Shown piece by piece: positions 41,843 through 50,219 of a DNA stretch of 64,000 nucleotides. The notes beneath the pieces were generated by a model. The model was not told the DNA's origin. It saw only the letters and a program-made list of their open reading frames with translations, and ran no database searches. The number at the start of each line of letters is the position of its first letter. Position 1 is the first letter of the stretch. Both the position numbers and the translations under genes were made by a program. The DNA is taken from contig CAVQKB010000006.1 in assembly GCA_963713035.1 (NCBI GenBank), forward strand, positions 222,602 through 286,601. Direction: 5' to 3'. The DNA is from Nocardioides_B sp963713035 (GTDB taxonomy: Bacteria; Actinomycetota; Actinomycetes; Propionibacteriales; Nocardioidaceae).

Positions 41843-42554
41843 CGAGCACCACCCAGGCCGTCGCACCCAGCAGCGCGACGACCGGCACCGGGTCGTGCCG
41901 GCGGCGCGGATGCGCGGCCTCCCACCAGGCCGTCGCCGACGTGCAGGCCAGCAGCACCAGTCCGCGGCGGTGGTCCAGCACCGCCATCGCGACCATCATC
42001 GGCCCGCACAGCACGGCGCACCGGCGCCACGCCACCAGCCCGGCCTCGACCGAGGAGCGCACCCCACGACCGCCCCCCGGAGCGAGCGGCGGCAGCCGCA
42101 GACACGTCCACAGCACCCGCGCTCGCCAGGCCGAGCGGGTCGCCGCGACCGCGACCAGCAACCAGCCGGCCTGCCACGCGACGCTGCCCGCCGGCACCCG
42201 CAGCACGTGAGCGAAACTTCCCGCGACCAGGCCGAACGCCAGCCAGAGGACCGTGGTGCTCGCCAGGCAGGCGAGCACCAGCGGGCTGCGCCAGGCCGGG
42301 TAGGACGACCGGCGTACGGCGTCCAGCATCGGCGCGGTCAGCGGCCACATCATCGCGGCCACCATCAGCAGCCACATGCCCGCCCAGCCGACGCTCCAGG
42401 GCTGGACCGGCAGGAGGGACATCGACCCGTGCGAGGCGTGCGGACCCGGCATCGCGGCCAGCGCGAGCAGCCCGAGCCAGGCCGCCCCGGCGCCCAGCAG
42501 CACCGGCGGCACGCTGCCCACCCGGGGCCGGCGGACAGCGGTCGCGAGCGTCAT
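41835..42554 (-). CDS. DUF2182 integral membrane protein
   Basis: 239 residues with about six hydrophobic segments. The family signature is seen as MWLLMVAAMMWPLTAPMLDAVRR and CGPMMVAMAVLDHRRGLV, methionine-rich segments suggested to bind metal, though this is not shown. The ATG at 42554 overlaps the tyrosinase stop (ATGA). Association with a copper enzyme is suggestive of metal handling, but only by context. Confidence 0.8.
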   Translation of the reverse strand: MTLATAVRRPRVGSVPPVLLGAGAAWLGLLALAAMPGPHASHGSMSLLPVQPWSVGWAGMWLLMVAAMMWPLTAPMLDAVRRSSYPAWRSPLVLACLASTTVLWLAFGLVAGSFAHVLRVPAGSVAWQAGWLLVAVAATRSAWRARVLWTCLRLPPLAPGGGRGVRSSVEAGLVAWRRCAVLCGPMMVAMAVLDHRRGLVLLACTSATAWWEAAHPRRRHDPVPVVALLGATAWVVLGG

Positions 42555-43928
42555 GCGGTCTGCAGGTAGACGGTGACCTGGCGGACGTGGATGCCGCGCT
42601 GCTCGTCGTCGGAGTCCCGGCGGCCCTGCTCGGGCACCAGCCGGACGTTCAGGGCGCCCCCCGACCACCCCTCCTCGACCAGCGCGGGCAGCACCGACGA
42701 CGCGTCGACGAGGTAGCCGCGCTCCTCGTCCTCCGGGGTCCCTGCCAGCCCGAACGTCGAGAAGCGTCCCGCGAGGTGCGGCTCGGCGTCCGGCGCCGAG
42801 CGGACCTCGACGACGTAGGCCGTGTGCGGGTCGGTCGCCCGCGCGCCGGCCAGCTCGAGCACCAGCCGGGAGGGAGTGGCGTCGTCCAGCCCCAGTCGGG
42901 GTCGTGAAGCGCACCTCCCGCTCCTCGCCGGAGTCCAGGTCGAAGGTCGCGCCGACCGGCGTCCACGACCCGCCAGCGTCGGCCCCGTCCAAGGTGAGCC
43001 CCCTCCCTGCGGCGTCCGCGCGCGCCTGGGCGACCGCGGCCGCCACACCGGGCGGCAGCTGGATCGTCTCGTAGTCGTAGCCCATCGCCTCGCTGGTCAG
43101 GTCCTCGACGTCGGCGGTGGTGTACGTCGCCGGAGAGCGCTGGTCGCCGAACCAGAACATCGCCGAGCGCCACTGCCGTACGACGAGCGCGGAGCGCCGC
43201 ACCGGGAGCCGTGAGCGGGATGGACCCGTCGAGGTTGCGCCACACCTCCCAGAGCCGGTCGATGTTGCAGTGGTGCAGCCAGAACACCGGGTCCTGCGCC
43301 GCGGTCGCCGGCGACTGCATCAGGCCGCCGATGTCCATGTGGATGTCGTTGTGCGGCTGGCTCTCGACGTCCCCGAAGAAGCCCTCCCGGTCGGCGCCGC
43401 CGAAGCCCGGGTCGGGCAACGCCCCGACGTACCTCGCCTCCGACATCGGCCCGACCAGGTCGACGTCGCGCTCGGGCAGCGGGTCGCCGAACCGGCCCGG
43501 CACGAACAGCGCGTTGGGCACCTGCTCGCCCTCGACCGTGCGGGTCTCGACGGTGAGCTCGACCGGCAGCTCGCGGGTCTCGGGACGGTCGGGGTCGGAG
43601 TAGTCCCAGTAGGGCAGCGCCCAGCCGTCCTCGCCGGTCAGCCTCCGGATCGTGGCCTCGAACCACGCGACGTAGGCCCGGTGCCAGGGCAGGAAGAACC
43701 GCGACGCGTGCGCGCACTGGTCCCACATCGGGTTCGGGTGCGGTGCCGTCGGGGATGCCGTGCGTGTTCGCCGCCCACCGCCACGAGTCCGCGCTCTCCT
43801 GCGGCGTCGCGCTCCTGCATCAGCGCCACCCCGCGGGCGTAGGTGTCGAGGACCGGGTCCCAGGGCTCGCTCTGCGCGGCGGCGGCGTCGCCGAGGCTGA
43901 CTGCGTGGACGTCCCTGCGTGTGCGCAT
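42551..43928 (-). pseudogene. Tyrosinase family copper protein, frameshifted
   Basis: Intended length about 460 residues. The CuA site is seen in WDQCAHASRFFLPWHRAYVAWFEATI and the CuB site in PHNDIHMDIGGLMQSPATAAQDPVFWLHHCNIDRLWEVW, with all the expected histidines. A C-terminal beta domain follows (YTTADVEDLTSEAMGYDYETIQLPPG ... HTAYVVEVRSAP ... VTVYLQTA). The sense changes frame near 43793, 43745, 43200 and 42900. Tyrosinases hydroxylate and oxidise phenols to quinones (melanin). No secretion signal is visible at the N terminus (MRTRRDVHAVSLGDAAAAQ). It heads the overlapping four-gene run. Confidence 0.8.
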
Positions 43929-44103
43929 CGCCGCTCACCCCTCACTGCGCTGGTGGTTCCCACGATGCTCGTGTCACCCGGGTGAGGGCATGGCCCGAAC
44001 GGGCCATCGTCGGGGCACCCATCGGGACACCAGTGGGCCGCATCCGCGAAGCCGCTCGCCCCGAACGCTGGCTCCGCACGGGTGCGCGCGCGACACTGGG
44101 GCC
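43929..44103. promoter_or_regulatory. Divergent intergenic region with two palindromes
   Basis: Between the tyrosinase operon and the plus-strand rhodanese gene. TCACCCGGGTGA (43974-43985) is a perfect 12-bp palindrome, and ATGGCCCG-AA-CGGGCCAT (43990-44007) a perfect 8-bp dyad directly beside it. They are plausible operators for either direction; no regulator gene is adjacent. Confidence 0.45.
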
Positions 44104-44508
44104 ATGCCGAGCAGCGCTGACCTCGAGCCGAGGCACCGACCCATCCACGAGCTGCTGTCGCAGGCGCGCGAACAGCTGGTGCGCCTGAGTCCTGAGGAGT
44201 CGCTGCGCGCCCAGGAGTCGGGAGCGCTGCTCGTCGACATCCGTCCCGAGGCGAATCGCGTGAGCGAGGGACTGCTGCCGGGCGCCGTGGTGATCGAGCG
44301 GACCGTGCTGGAGTGGCGACTCGATCCCGCGAGCGAGGCGCGGCTGCCGATCGCCTCCTACGACCTCCCGGTCGTCATCGTGTGCAACGAGGGCTACTCC
44401 TCCAGTCTGGCCGCCGCCACCCTGCAGGACCTGGGGCTGCACCTGGCCACCGACATGGACGGTGGCTACCGGGCCTGGAAGGCCGCGGGCCTCCCGACCA
44501 CGGCCTGA
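44104..44508 (+). CDS. Rhodanese-like domain protein
   Basis: 134 residues. After a helical N terminus of about 45 residues comes a rhodanese fold: GALLVDIRPEANRVSEGLLPGAVVIE, then the active-site loop VVIVCNEGYSSSLAAATLQDLGL with the cysteine near residue 98, ending MDGGYRAWKAAGLP. The CNEGYSSS loop is typical of single-domain actinobacterial rhodaneses of unknown substrate. Cytoplasmic. Confidence 0.88.
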   Translation: MPSSADLEPRHRPIHELLSQAREQLVRLSPEESLRAQESGALLVDIRPEANRVSEGLLPGAVVIERTVLEWRLDPASEARLPIASYDLPVVIVCNEGYSSSLAAATLQDLGLHLATDMDGGYRAWKAAGLPTTA

Positions 44509-44524
44509 GCGTTCCGCGCTCGGC

Positions 44525-45466
44525 TCAGCCCTGCCTGACCGCTGCCGACCGTCGCTCGATCGCCTGCTGGTAGAGCCGGCCGGCGCGGTAGGACGAGCGC
44601 ACCAGCGGACCCGACATCACCCCGGTGAAACCGACCGCGTCGGCCTCGTCCTTGAGCTCGACGAACTCCTGCGGCTTGACCCACCGCTCCACCGGGTGGT
44701 GCCGCGGCGAGGGACGGAGGTACTGCGTGATCGTGATCAGCTCACACCCCGCGTCATGCAGGTCCACCAACGCCTGGGAGACCTCCTCACGGGTCTCACC
44801 CATCCCCAGGATCAGGTTGGACTTCGTCACCAACCCGAACTCCCGCGCCGCGGTGAGCACGTCCAGGGACCGCTCGTAGCGGAACGCCGGCCGGATCCGC
44901 TTGAAGATCCGCGGCACCGTCTCGACGTTGTGGGCCAGCACCTCCGGACGGCTCTCGAACACCTCCGCCAACAGGTCGGGCTTGCCGTTGAAGTCCGGAA
45001 TCAGGTTCTCCACCCCGGTCCCGGGGTTCAACGCATGGATCTGGCGCACCGTCTCGGCGTAGAGCCACGCACCCCCATCGGGCAGGTCGTCACGCGCGAC
45101 ACCGGTGATGGTCGCGTAGCGCAACCCCATCGTCGCCACGCTCTCCCCGACCCGACGCGGCTCGTCACGGTCCAGCGGCTGCGGCTTGCCGGTGTCGATC
45201 TGGCAGAAGTCGCAACGCCGGGTGCACTGGTCCCCACCGATCAGGAACGTGGCCTCCCGGTCCTCCCAGCACTCGAAGATGTTCGGACAGGCCGCCTCCT
45301 GGCACACCGTGTGCAGCCCCTCGGACTTCACGAGGTTCTGCAGCTCGCGGTACTGCGGCCCCAACGTCGCTCGGGTCCGGATCCACTCGGGCTTGGCCTC
45401 GATCGGCGTCTGGGCGTTGCGAGCCTCCAGGCGCAGCAGCCTGCGCCCCTCGGGGAGGGCGGTCAC
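44525..45466 (-). CDS. lipA: Lipoyl synthase
   Basis: 313 residues of the radical-SAM enzyme that inserts two sulfurs into octanoyl groups on E2/GcvH proteins. The auxiliary cluster motif is CQEAACPNIFECW (CxxxxCxxxxxC), and the radical-SAM motif CTRRCDFCQID (CxxxCxxC). Later blocks are LIPDFNGKPDLL, HNVETVPRI, KSNLILGMGETREEV and ITQYLRPSPRHHPVERWV, with the C-terminal Arg-Ser-Ser-Tyr motif (VRSSYRAG). GTG at 45466 has GGGAGG upstream and overlaps the preceding small frame (GTGA). No lipB is in the window. Confidence 0.95.
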   Translation of the reverse strand: MTALPEGRRLLRLEARNAQTPIEAKPEWIRTRATLGPQYRELQNLVKSEGLHTVCQEAACPNIFECWEDREATFLIGGDQCTRRCDFCQIDTGKPQPLDRDEPRRVGESVATMGLRYATITGVARDDLPDGGAWLYAETVRQIHALNPGTGVENLIPDFNGKPDLLAEVFESRPEVLAHNVETVPRIFKRIRPAFRYERSLDVLTAAREFGLVTKSNLILGMGETREEVSQALVDLHDAGCELITITQYLRPSPRHHPVERWVKPQEFVELKDEADAVGFTGVMSGPLVRSSYRAGRLYQQAIERRSAAVRQG

Positions 45467-45624
45467 GAGGACGCCTCCCGACCCTGCTGGAACTTCTCGA
45501 TGTAGCGCCGGTAGCGCTGCTTCTCGTCCGCCACCCGGTCCGGGTCCCATCCGAGGTGGCGTGCGGCCACCTCGGCGATCGCGTCCAGCGAGCCAAGGCC
45601 CAGATCCGCGCCGAGACCCGTCAT
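45463..45624 (-). CDS. Small protein resembling the C-terminal tail of glycerol-3-phosphate dehydrogenase
   Basis: 53 residues (MTGLGADLGLGSLDAIAEVAA...), with RHLGWDPDRVADEKQRYRRYIEKF. This helix pair looks like the last helices of aerobic GlpD proteins, which end with similar LGWDxxRxxxEVxxYR sequences. It sits directly between tRNA-Leu and lipA and overlaps the lipA start by 4 bases. It may be a leftover 3' end of a glpD copy or an independent small gene. The similarity is judged by eye. Confidence 0.45.
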   Translation of the reverse strand: MTGLGADLGLGSLDAIAEVAARHLGWDPDRVADEKQRYRRYIEKFQQGREASS

Positions 45625-45744
45625 CAGGCCGTCTCCAGTGCGATCCTCGGTGGGCTCGTGCACACGCTCGTGGCCGACGCCGACCTGGCTACGGCGATCC
45701 TCGCAAGCTAGCTGCGGCGGGAGGACGAAGGCCGAAGACGACGA

Positions 45745-45778
45745 AGCCCCCGACCTCGAGGATCCGAGGTCAGGGGCT
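45745..45778 (-). terminator. Terminator after tRNA-Leu
   Basis: On the minus strand AGCCCC-T-GACCTCG pairs with CGAGGTC-G-GGGGCT around a short loop, then CTTCGTCGTCTTC. It begins about ten bases after the tRNA 3' end and is the likely terminator of the tRNA transcript. Upstream of it, 45625-45744 holds nothing recognisable. Confidence 0.75.
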
Positions 45779-45787
45779 CGTGTGTGG

Positions 45788-45874
45788 TGGTGCGCGAGGG
45801 GGGAGTTGAACCCCCACGCCCTTTCGGGCACACGGACCTGAACCGTGCGCGTCTGCCTATTCCGCCACTCGCGC
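45788..45874 (-). tRNA. tRNA-Leu (CAG)
   Basis: Full cloverleaf on the minus strand. Acceptor GCGCGAG pairs with CTCGCGC, the anticodon arm is CACGG-TTCAGGT-CCGTG with anticodon CAG, the long variable arm GCCC-GAAA-GGGC marks a class II tRNA, and the T arm is GGGGG-TTCAACT-CCCCC. Discriminator A is followed by an encoded CCA (45788-45790). Confidence 0.96.
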
Positions 45875-46086
45875 GTGAAGCCCGCACAGGCTATCCCACC
45901 GGCCCGGCACGCTCCAAAACGGTTCCCCGCCCCGCGGACGGGCAGCGACGAGCGCACCGGTCGTCCCCGTTACGATGCCCGTACGCAGCGCCGTGCGCGC
46001 GACCCGTCCCGCGCCTGCTCGGGTTCGGCGAGCGGTTCGCGGGGATACGTACCGACAGGTCACGAGGCAACGGAGGGAGGTTAGCG

Positions 46087-46827
46087 ATGGGCATGCTCCA
46101 ACGGTTCGAGAGCCGGCTCGAGCAGGTCGTCTCCGGTGCCTTCGCCAAGGCGTTCCGCAGTGCCGTGCAGCCCGTCGAGATCGCAGCCGCCCTGCAGCGT
46201 GAGGTCGACAACTCCGCGCAGATCCTCTCCCGCAACCGCCGACTGGTGCCCAACCAGTTCCACGTCGAGCTCTCGGGCCCCGACCACGAGCGCCTCGCGC
46301 CGTACTCCGCCACGCTGGCACAGGAGCTGGGCGAGATGCTGCGCGACCACGCGCACGAGCAGTCCTACGTCTTCACCGGCCCGGTCACGATCGCCTTCGA
46401 CGAGCGCGAGGACCTCTCCACCGGACGGTTCCGGGTGCGCAGCGCCGCGCTGGCGCGGGTGACGCCCGACCGCCAGGCCACCGACACCGCCGTACGACGG
46501 GCCAGCGTCATCCTTGAGGTCAACGGGATGAAGCAGCCGCTCGACCCGCCCGGCATCGTGATCGGGCGCGGCACCGAGGCCGACCTGCGGATCAACGACC
46601 CGGGCGTCTCGCGTCGGCACGCGGAGATCCGGGTGCACGCCGACGACGGCCGCAGCACCGGTGGACCGAGCGTCAGCGTCGTCGACCTGGGCTCCACCAA
46701 CGGCATGCTGGTCAACGGGGCGAAGGTGCAGCAGGCCGCCCTCGACGACGGCGGCACCATCAAGATCGGCAACACCACGATGACGGTCAGGTTCGTCCCG
46801 CAGACGAGTGGAGGCGCCGGTGTCTGA
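46087..46827 (+). CDS. fhaA: FhaA: DUF3662 and FHA domain protein
   Basis: 246 residues. The N-terminal DUF3662 domain (MGMLQRFESRLEQVVSGAFAKAFRSAVQPVEIAAALQREVDN, residues 1-115) precedes a C-terminal FHA domain (about 150-240) with IVIGRGTEADLRINDPGVSRRHAEI and VVDLGSTNGMLVNG. FHA domains bind phosphothreonine; FhaA is a PknB substrate and helps control peptidoglycan synthesis. It is first in the block, preceded by about 210 bases without other genes in which I see no clear promoter. Its stop overlaps fhaB by 8 bases. ATG 46087 matches the conserved opening. Confidence 0.94.
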   Translation: MGMLQRFESRLEQVVSGAFAKAFRSAVQPVEIAAALQREVDNSAQILSRNRRLVPNQFHVELSGPDHERLAPYSATLAQELGEMLRDHAHEQSYVFTGPVTIAFDEREDLSTGRFRVRSAALARVTPDRQATDTAVRRASVILEVNGMKQPLDPPGIVIGRGTEADLRINDPGVSRRHAEIRVHADDGRSTGGPSVSVVDLGSTNGMLVNGAKVQQAALDDGGTIKIGNTTMTVRFVPQTSGGAGV

Positions 46828-47305
46828 GCTGACCTTGATGTTGATCCGCTTCGCCTACCTCGCGATCCTGTGGATCTTCGTCCTCTCGGCCATCTCGGTG
46901 GTGCGCTCGGACATGTTCGGCGCCCGCATCGACTCCACGCCGCGAGCCGACCGCAAGGCCGAGAAGCGCGAGCGCAAGGAGACCCGCGGCAAGCCCGCCA
47001 AGCGGCCGCGTGGCGCACCCACGCACGTGCTGGTCGTCGAGGGCGCCAACGAGGGCGAGTCCGCCTCGCTCGACGACGCCCCGATCCTGATCGGTCGCGG
47101 CACCGACGCCGCGATCCGGCTCGACGACGACTACGTCTCCACCCGGCACGCCCGGATCGCCTCGTCCGGCGACTCCTGGTTCGTGGAGGACCTCGGCTCC
47201 ACCAACGGCACCTACATGGGCGCCCACCGGCTGACCCAGCCCACCACCCTGCAGCTCGGCAGCAAGGTCCGCATCGGCAAGACCACGCTCGAGCTCAGGA
47301 AGTAG
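46820..47305 (+). CDS. fhaB: FhaB: membrane-anchored FHA domain protein
   Basis: 161 residues. An N-terminal membrane helix (LTLMLIRFAYLAILWIFVLSAISVV) and a basic linker (RADRKAEKRERKETRGK) precede the FHA domain (about 70-160): PILIGRGTDAAIRLDDDYVSTRHARI and VEDLGSTNGTYMG. Known as FipA/FhaB, it links phosphothreonine signals to division and wall synthesis at the membrane. GTG 46820 has GTGGAGG upstream and lies within the end of fhaA. Confidence 0.93.
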   Translation: MSELTLMLIRFAYLAILWIFVLSAISVVRSDMFGARIDSTPRADRKAEKRERKETRGKPAKRPRGAPTHVLVVEGANEGESASLDDAPILIGRGTDAAIRLDDDYVSTRHARIASSGDSWFVEDLGSTNGTYMGAHRLTQPTTLQLGSKVRIGKTTLELRK

Positions 47306-47319
47306 GGCCGCCCGCCGCG

Positions 47320-48828
47320 ATGGACCAGCCGGACGAGTTCTCGGAGCCGGGCGTGGACGCCCCGCGTCCGCGGCTGTCTCTGTCCTACGCCGCCCTGTCC
47401 GACGTCGGCCGGGTCCGCAAGGACAACCAGGACTCCGGCTTCGCCAGCGAGCACCTGCTCGTCATCGCCGACGGCGTCGGCGGCGCGGCCCGGGGGGACG
47501 TCGCCAGCAGCACGGCCGTCCAGGCCCTGCGCCGGCTCGACGACCCGGCCCCCGACGACATGCTGGAGGCGCTCGCGGGGGCGATCCACCGCGCGCACGA
47601 CCGGATCGCGGAGCTGGTCGAGCAGGACCCCGAGCTCGACGGCACCAGCACCACGGTCACCGCCGCGCTCTTCGACGGCCGGCGGATCGGCGTCGCGCAC
47701 ATCGGCGACAGCCGCGGCTACCTGCTGCGCGACGGCACCCTGTCGCAGCTGACCAAGGATCACACCTTCGTGCAGAGCCTGATCGACGAGGGCCGGATCA
47801 CCGAGGAGGAGTCGCGCACCCACCCGCACCGCAACCTGATCATCCGGGCGGTCGACGGCGTGCACGACACCGATCCCGACCTGTTCTACGTCGACCTCGC
47901 CCCCGGTGACCGGCTGCTGCTGTGCAGCGACGGCGCCTCGGGCGTGCTGGATCCGCCCCGGATGGCCGACATCCTCGGCACCGGTTCGGTCGACTACGCG
48001 GTGGTCGAGCTGATCCGGGCCTCGCTGGAGGCGGGCAGCAGCGACAACATCACCTGCGTGGTCGCCGACGTCGTCGACCCGGCCGTGGAGACCGACGGCC
48101 CCCCGCTCGCCGCGGCCGCGACCGGCCCGATGCTGGTGGGAGCGGCCGCCGACCAGCCGCGCCGGACCGGTCAGGCGTCCAAGAGCTTCTTCCGCGGCCA
48201 CCGCAGCGGCGACACCGGCGAGATCGAGCCGGTCCCCGGAGCGGACGACGGTGACCGCGACGGGGCCCGCCACGGGCCGGGCACCCCCCGAGAGGCGGGG
48301 GACCCTGAGGAGCTGCGCTACGCACCGCGGCCACCGCGGCGCGGTCGGTCGATCGTCGGCCTCGCGCTGCTGCTGGTGCTCGCACTGCTGCTCGGCGCCG
48401 CCGCCTTCTTCGGCTACCGCTGGAGCCAGAAGCAGTACTACGTGGCCGTCAGCGACGGACAGGTCGCGATCTACCGCGGGGTGCAGGCCGACATCCCCGG
48501 CCTGACGATGAACCGGCTCGAGGAGAAGACTGACGTCACGGTCGCCTCCCTGCCCGACTTCCCCCAGGGTCAGGTCGAGGCCGGCATCAGCGCCGGCTCG
48601 CTGGCTGACGCCCGCGCCATCTCCGAGCGGCTGACCCGCGCGGCCCGGGTGTGCCCGACCCCGACCCCGACGCCCACCCCGTCACCGTCCCCGACGCGCA
48701 AGGCCGGTGCCGTTGGGAGCGCGCCGCCGTCGCCGACCGCCTCGCCCACACCGACTCCGTCGACGACCGAGTCGCCGACCCCGTCGCCGACCCTGGCCCC
48801 GCCGGAGTGCATGGAGGCGAGCCCGTGA
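47320..48828 (+). CDS. pstP: PstP: PP2C-type serine/threonine phosphatase
   Basis: 502 residues. The catalytic PP2C domain (about 20-260) has SDVGRVRKDNQDSGF, VIADGVGGAARGDVAS, VAHIGDSRGYLLRDG, RAVDGVHDTDPD and SSDNITCVV with the metal-binding aspartates. Then come a charged linker, one membrane helix (SIVGLALLLVLALLLGAAAFFGY) and an extracellular tail rich in Pro-Thr-Ser repeats. It dephosphorylates PknA/PknB and their targets. Start ATG 47320. Its TGA overlaps the rodA GTG. Confidence 0.94.
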   Translation: MDQPDEFSEPGVDAPRPRLSLSYAALSDVGRVRKDNQDSGFASEHLLVIADGVGGAARGDVASSTAVQALRRLDDPAPDDMLEALAGAIHRAHDRIAELVEQDPELDGTSTTVTAALFDGRRIGVAHIGDSRGYLLRDGTLSQLTKDHTFVQSLIDEGRITEEESRTHPHRNLIIRAVDGVHDTDPDLFYVDLAPGDRLLLCSDGASGVLDPPRMADILGTGSVDYAVVELIRASLEAGSSDNITCVVADVVDPAVETDGPPLAAAATGPMLVGAAADQPRRTGQASKSFFRGHRSGDTGEIEPVPGADDGDRDGARHGPGTPREAGDPEELRYAPRPPRRGRSIVGLALLLVLALLLGAAAFFGYRWSQKQYYVAVSDGQVAIYRGVQADIPGLTMNRLEEKTDVTVASLPDFPQGQVEAGISAGSLADARAISERLTRAARVCPTPTPTPTPSPSPTRKAGAVGSAPPSPTASPTPTPSTTESPTPSPTLAPPECMEASP

Positions 48829-50219
48829 GCGCCCTGACCGCCCTGCGAGATGCCGCCTTCACCCACCGCCGTCGCCGCGGCGCCGAGCTGTTCCTGCTCG
48901 TGCTCAGCCTGATCGTCGGGATCGGCGCCTACGCCGCCGTCGGTCTCGGGGTCGAGGGCACCATCCCCGCCGACATCATCGGCTACGGCGGCTGGCTGGC
49001 CGTCCTGTGCATCGCCGCTCACGTCGTGGTGCGCTACGCGGCGCCGTACGCCGACCCGGTGCTGCTGCCGATCGTGGCCGCGCTCAACGGCATCGGGCTG
49101 GCGATGATCCACCGGATCGACCTCGGCTACGCCGAGCGGGGCAGCGAGATCGGGCCGTTCGCCAAGACGCAGCTGGTCTGGATGACGCTCGGCGTGCTGC
49201 TGTTCGTCGGGGTGCTGCTGCTCGTGCGCGACCACCGCCGGCTGCAGGGCTACACCTACACGTTCGGTCTGTTCGCGATCGTGCTGCTCGTGATGCCGCT
49301 GCTGCCGGTGATCGGCAAGAACATCAACGGCGCCCGGATCTGGGTCGGTCTGGGTCCCTTCAGCCTGCAGCCCGGCGAGATCGCCAAGGTGATGCTGGTG
49401 CTGTTCTTCGCCGGCTACCTCGTGGTGCACCGCGACGCGCTGGCGCTGGCCGGTCGCCGCTTCGTCGGCATCGACCTCCCGCGGGGTCGTGACCTCGGAC
49501 CGGTGCTCGCGATGTGGCTGATCAGCCTGGGGGTGCTGGTCTTCCAGCGCGACCTGGGCTCGTCGCTGCTGTTCTTCGGGCTGTTCCTGGTGATGCTGTA
49601 CGTCGCCACCGAGCGACCCGGCTGGCTGGTGGTCGGCTCGCTGATGTTCGTGGCCGGCGCCTTCACGGCCAACCTGCTGGTCAGCCATGTGCAGTCGCGG
49701 GTCGACACCTGGCTGCGCCCCTTCGACTACGACCCCGAGGGCGGCGTCCCGCAGCTGGTGCAGGGGCTCTACGGGATGGCCTGGGGCGGGCTGATCGGCC
49801 GGGGCCTGGGGCAGGGCGACCCGAACATCACCCCGCTGGGCTTCTCCGACTTCATCATGGCCTCAATCGGCGAGGAGCTCGGACTGACCGGCGTGATGGC
49901 GATCCTGGTGCTCTACGGCCTGATCGTCGAGCGCGCGCTGCGCACCGCGCTCGTCTGCCGCGACGGCTTCGGCAAGCTGGTCGCCACCGGTCTCGCGGTG
50001 GTCTTCGCGCTGCAGGTGTTCGTCGTCATCGGCGGGGTCACCCGGCTGATCCCGCTGACCGGCCTGACCACGCCCTTCCTCTCCCAGGGCGGCTCGTCCC
50101 TGGTCGCCAACTGGGCGATCGTGGCGCTCCTGCTGCGGATCTCCGACCAGGCCCGCCGACCGCTGCCCGAGCTGTCCGCCCCCGACGAGAACGACGCGAC
50201 CCAGGTGGTGCGGCTGTGA
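48825..50219 (+). CDS. rodA: RodA/FtsW family peptidoglycan glycosyltransferase
   Basis: 464 residues with about ten to twelve membrane segments. Family motifs are NGARIWVGLGPFSLQPGEIAKVMLVLFFAGYLV, FQRDLGSSLLFFGLFLVML and TGLTTPFLSQGGSSLVANW. SEDS proteins polymerise lipid II together with a class B PBP, here PbpA encoded next. GTG start overlapping pstP (GTGA), and the same with pbpA. Confidence 0.95.
   Translation: MSALTALRDAAFTHRRRRGAELFLLVLSLIVGIGAYAAVGLGVEGTIPADIIGYGGWLAVLCIAAHVVVRYAAPYADPVLLPIVAALNGIGLAMIHRIDLGYAERGSEIGPFAKTQLVWMTLGVLLFVGVLLLVRDHRRLQGYTYTFGLFAIVLLVMPLLPVIGKNINGARIWVGLGPFSLQPGEIAKVMLVLFFAGYLVVHRDALALAGRRFVGIDLPRGRDLGPVLAMWLISLGVLVFQRDLGSSLLFFGLFLVMLYVATERPGWLVVGSLMFVAGAFTANLLVSHVQSRVDTWLRPFDYDPEGGVPQLVQGLYGMAWGGLIGRGLGQGDPNITPLGFSDFIMASIGEELGLTGVMAILVLYGLIVERALRTALVCRDGFGKLVATGLAVVFALQVFVVIGGVTRLIPLTGLTTPFLSQGGSSLVANWAIVALLLRISDQARRPLPELSAPDENDATQVVRL

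Noticed and set aside
40160..42907. Plus-strand frame of 915 codons opposite the protease/DUF2182/tyrosinase genes
   Set aside because: Shadow of the real minus-strand genes, which carry catalytic motifs and overlapping starts and stops.
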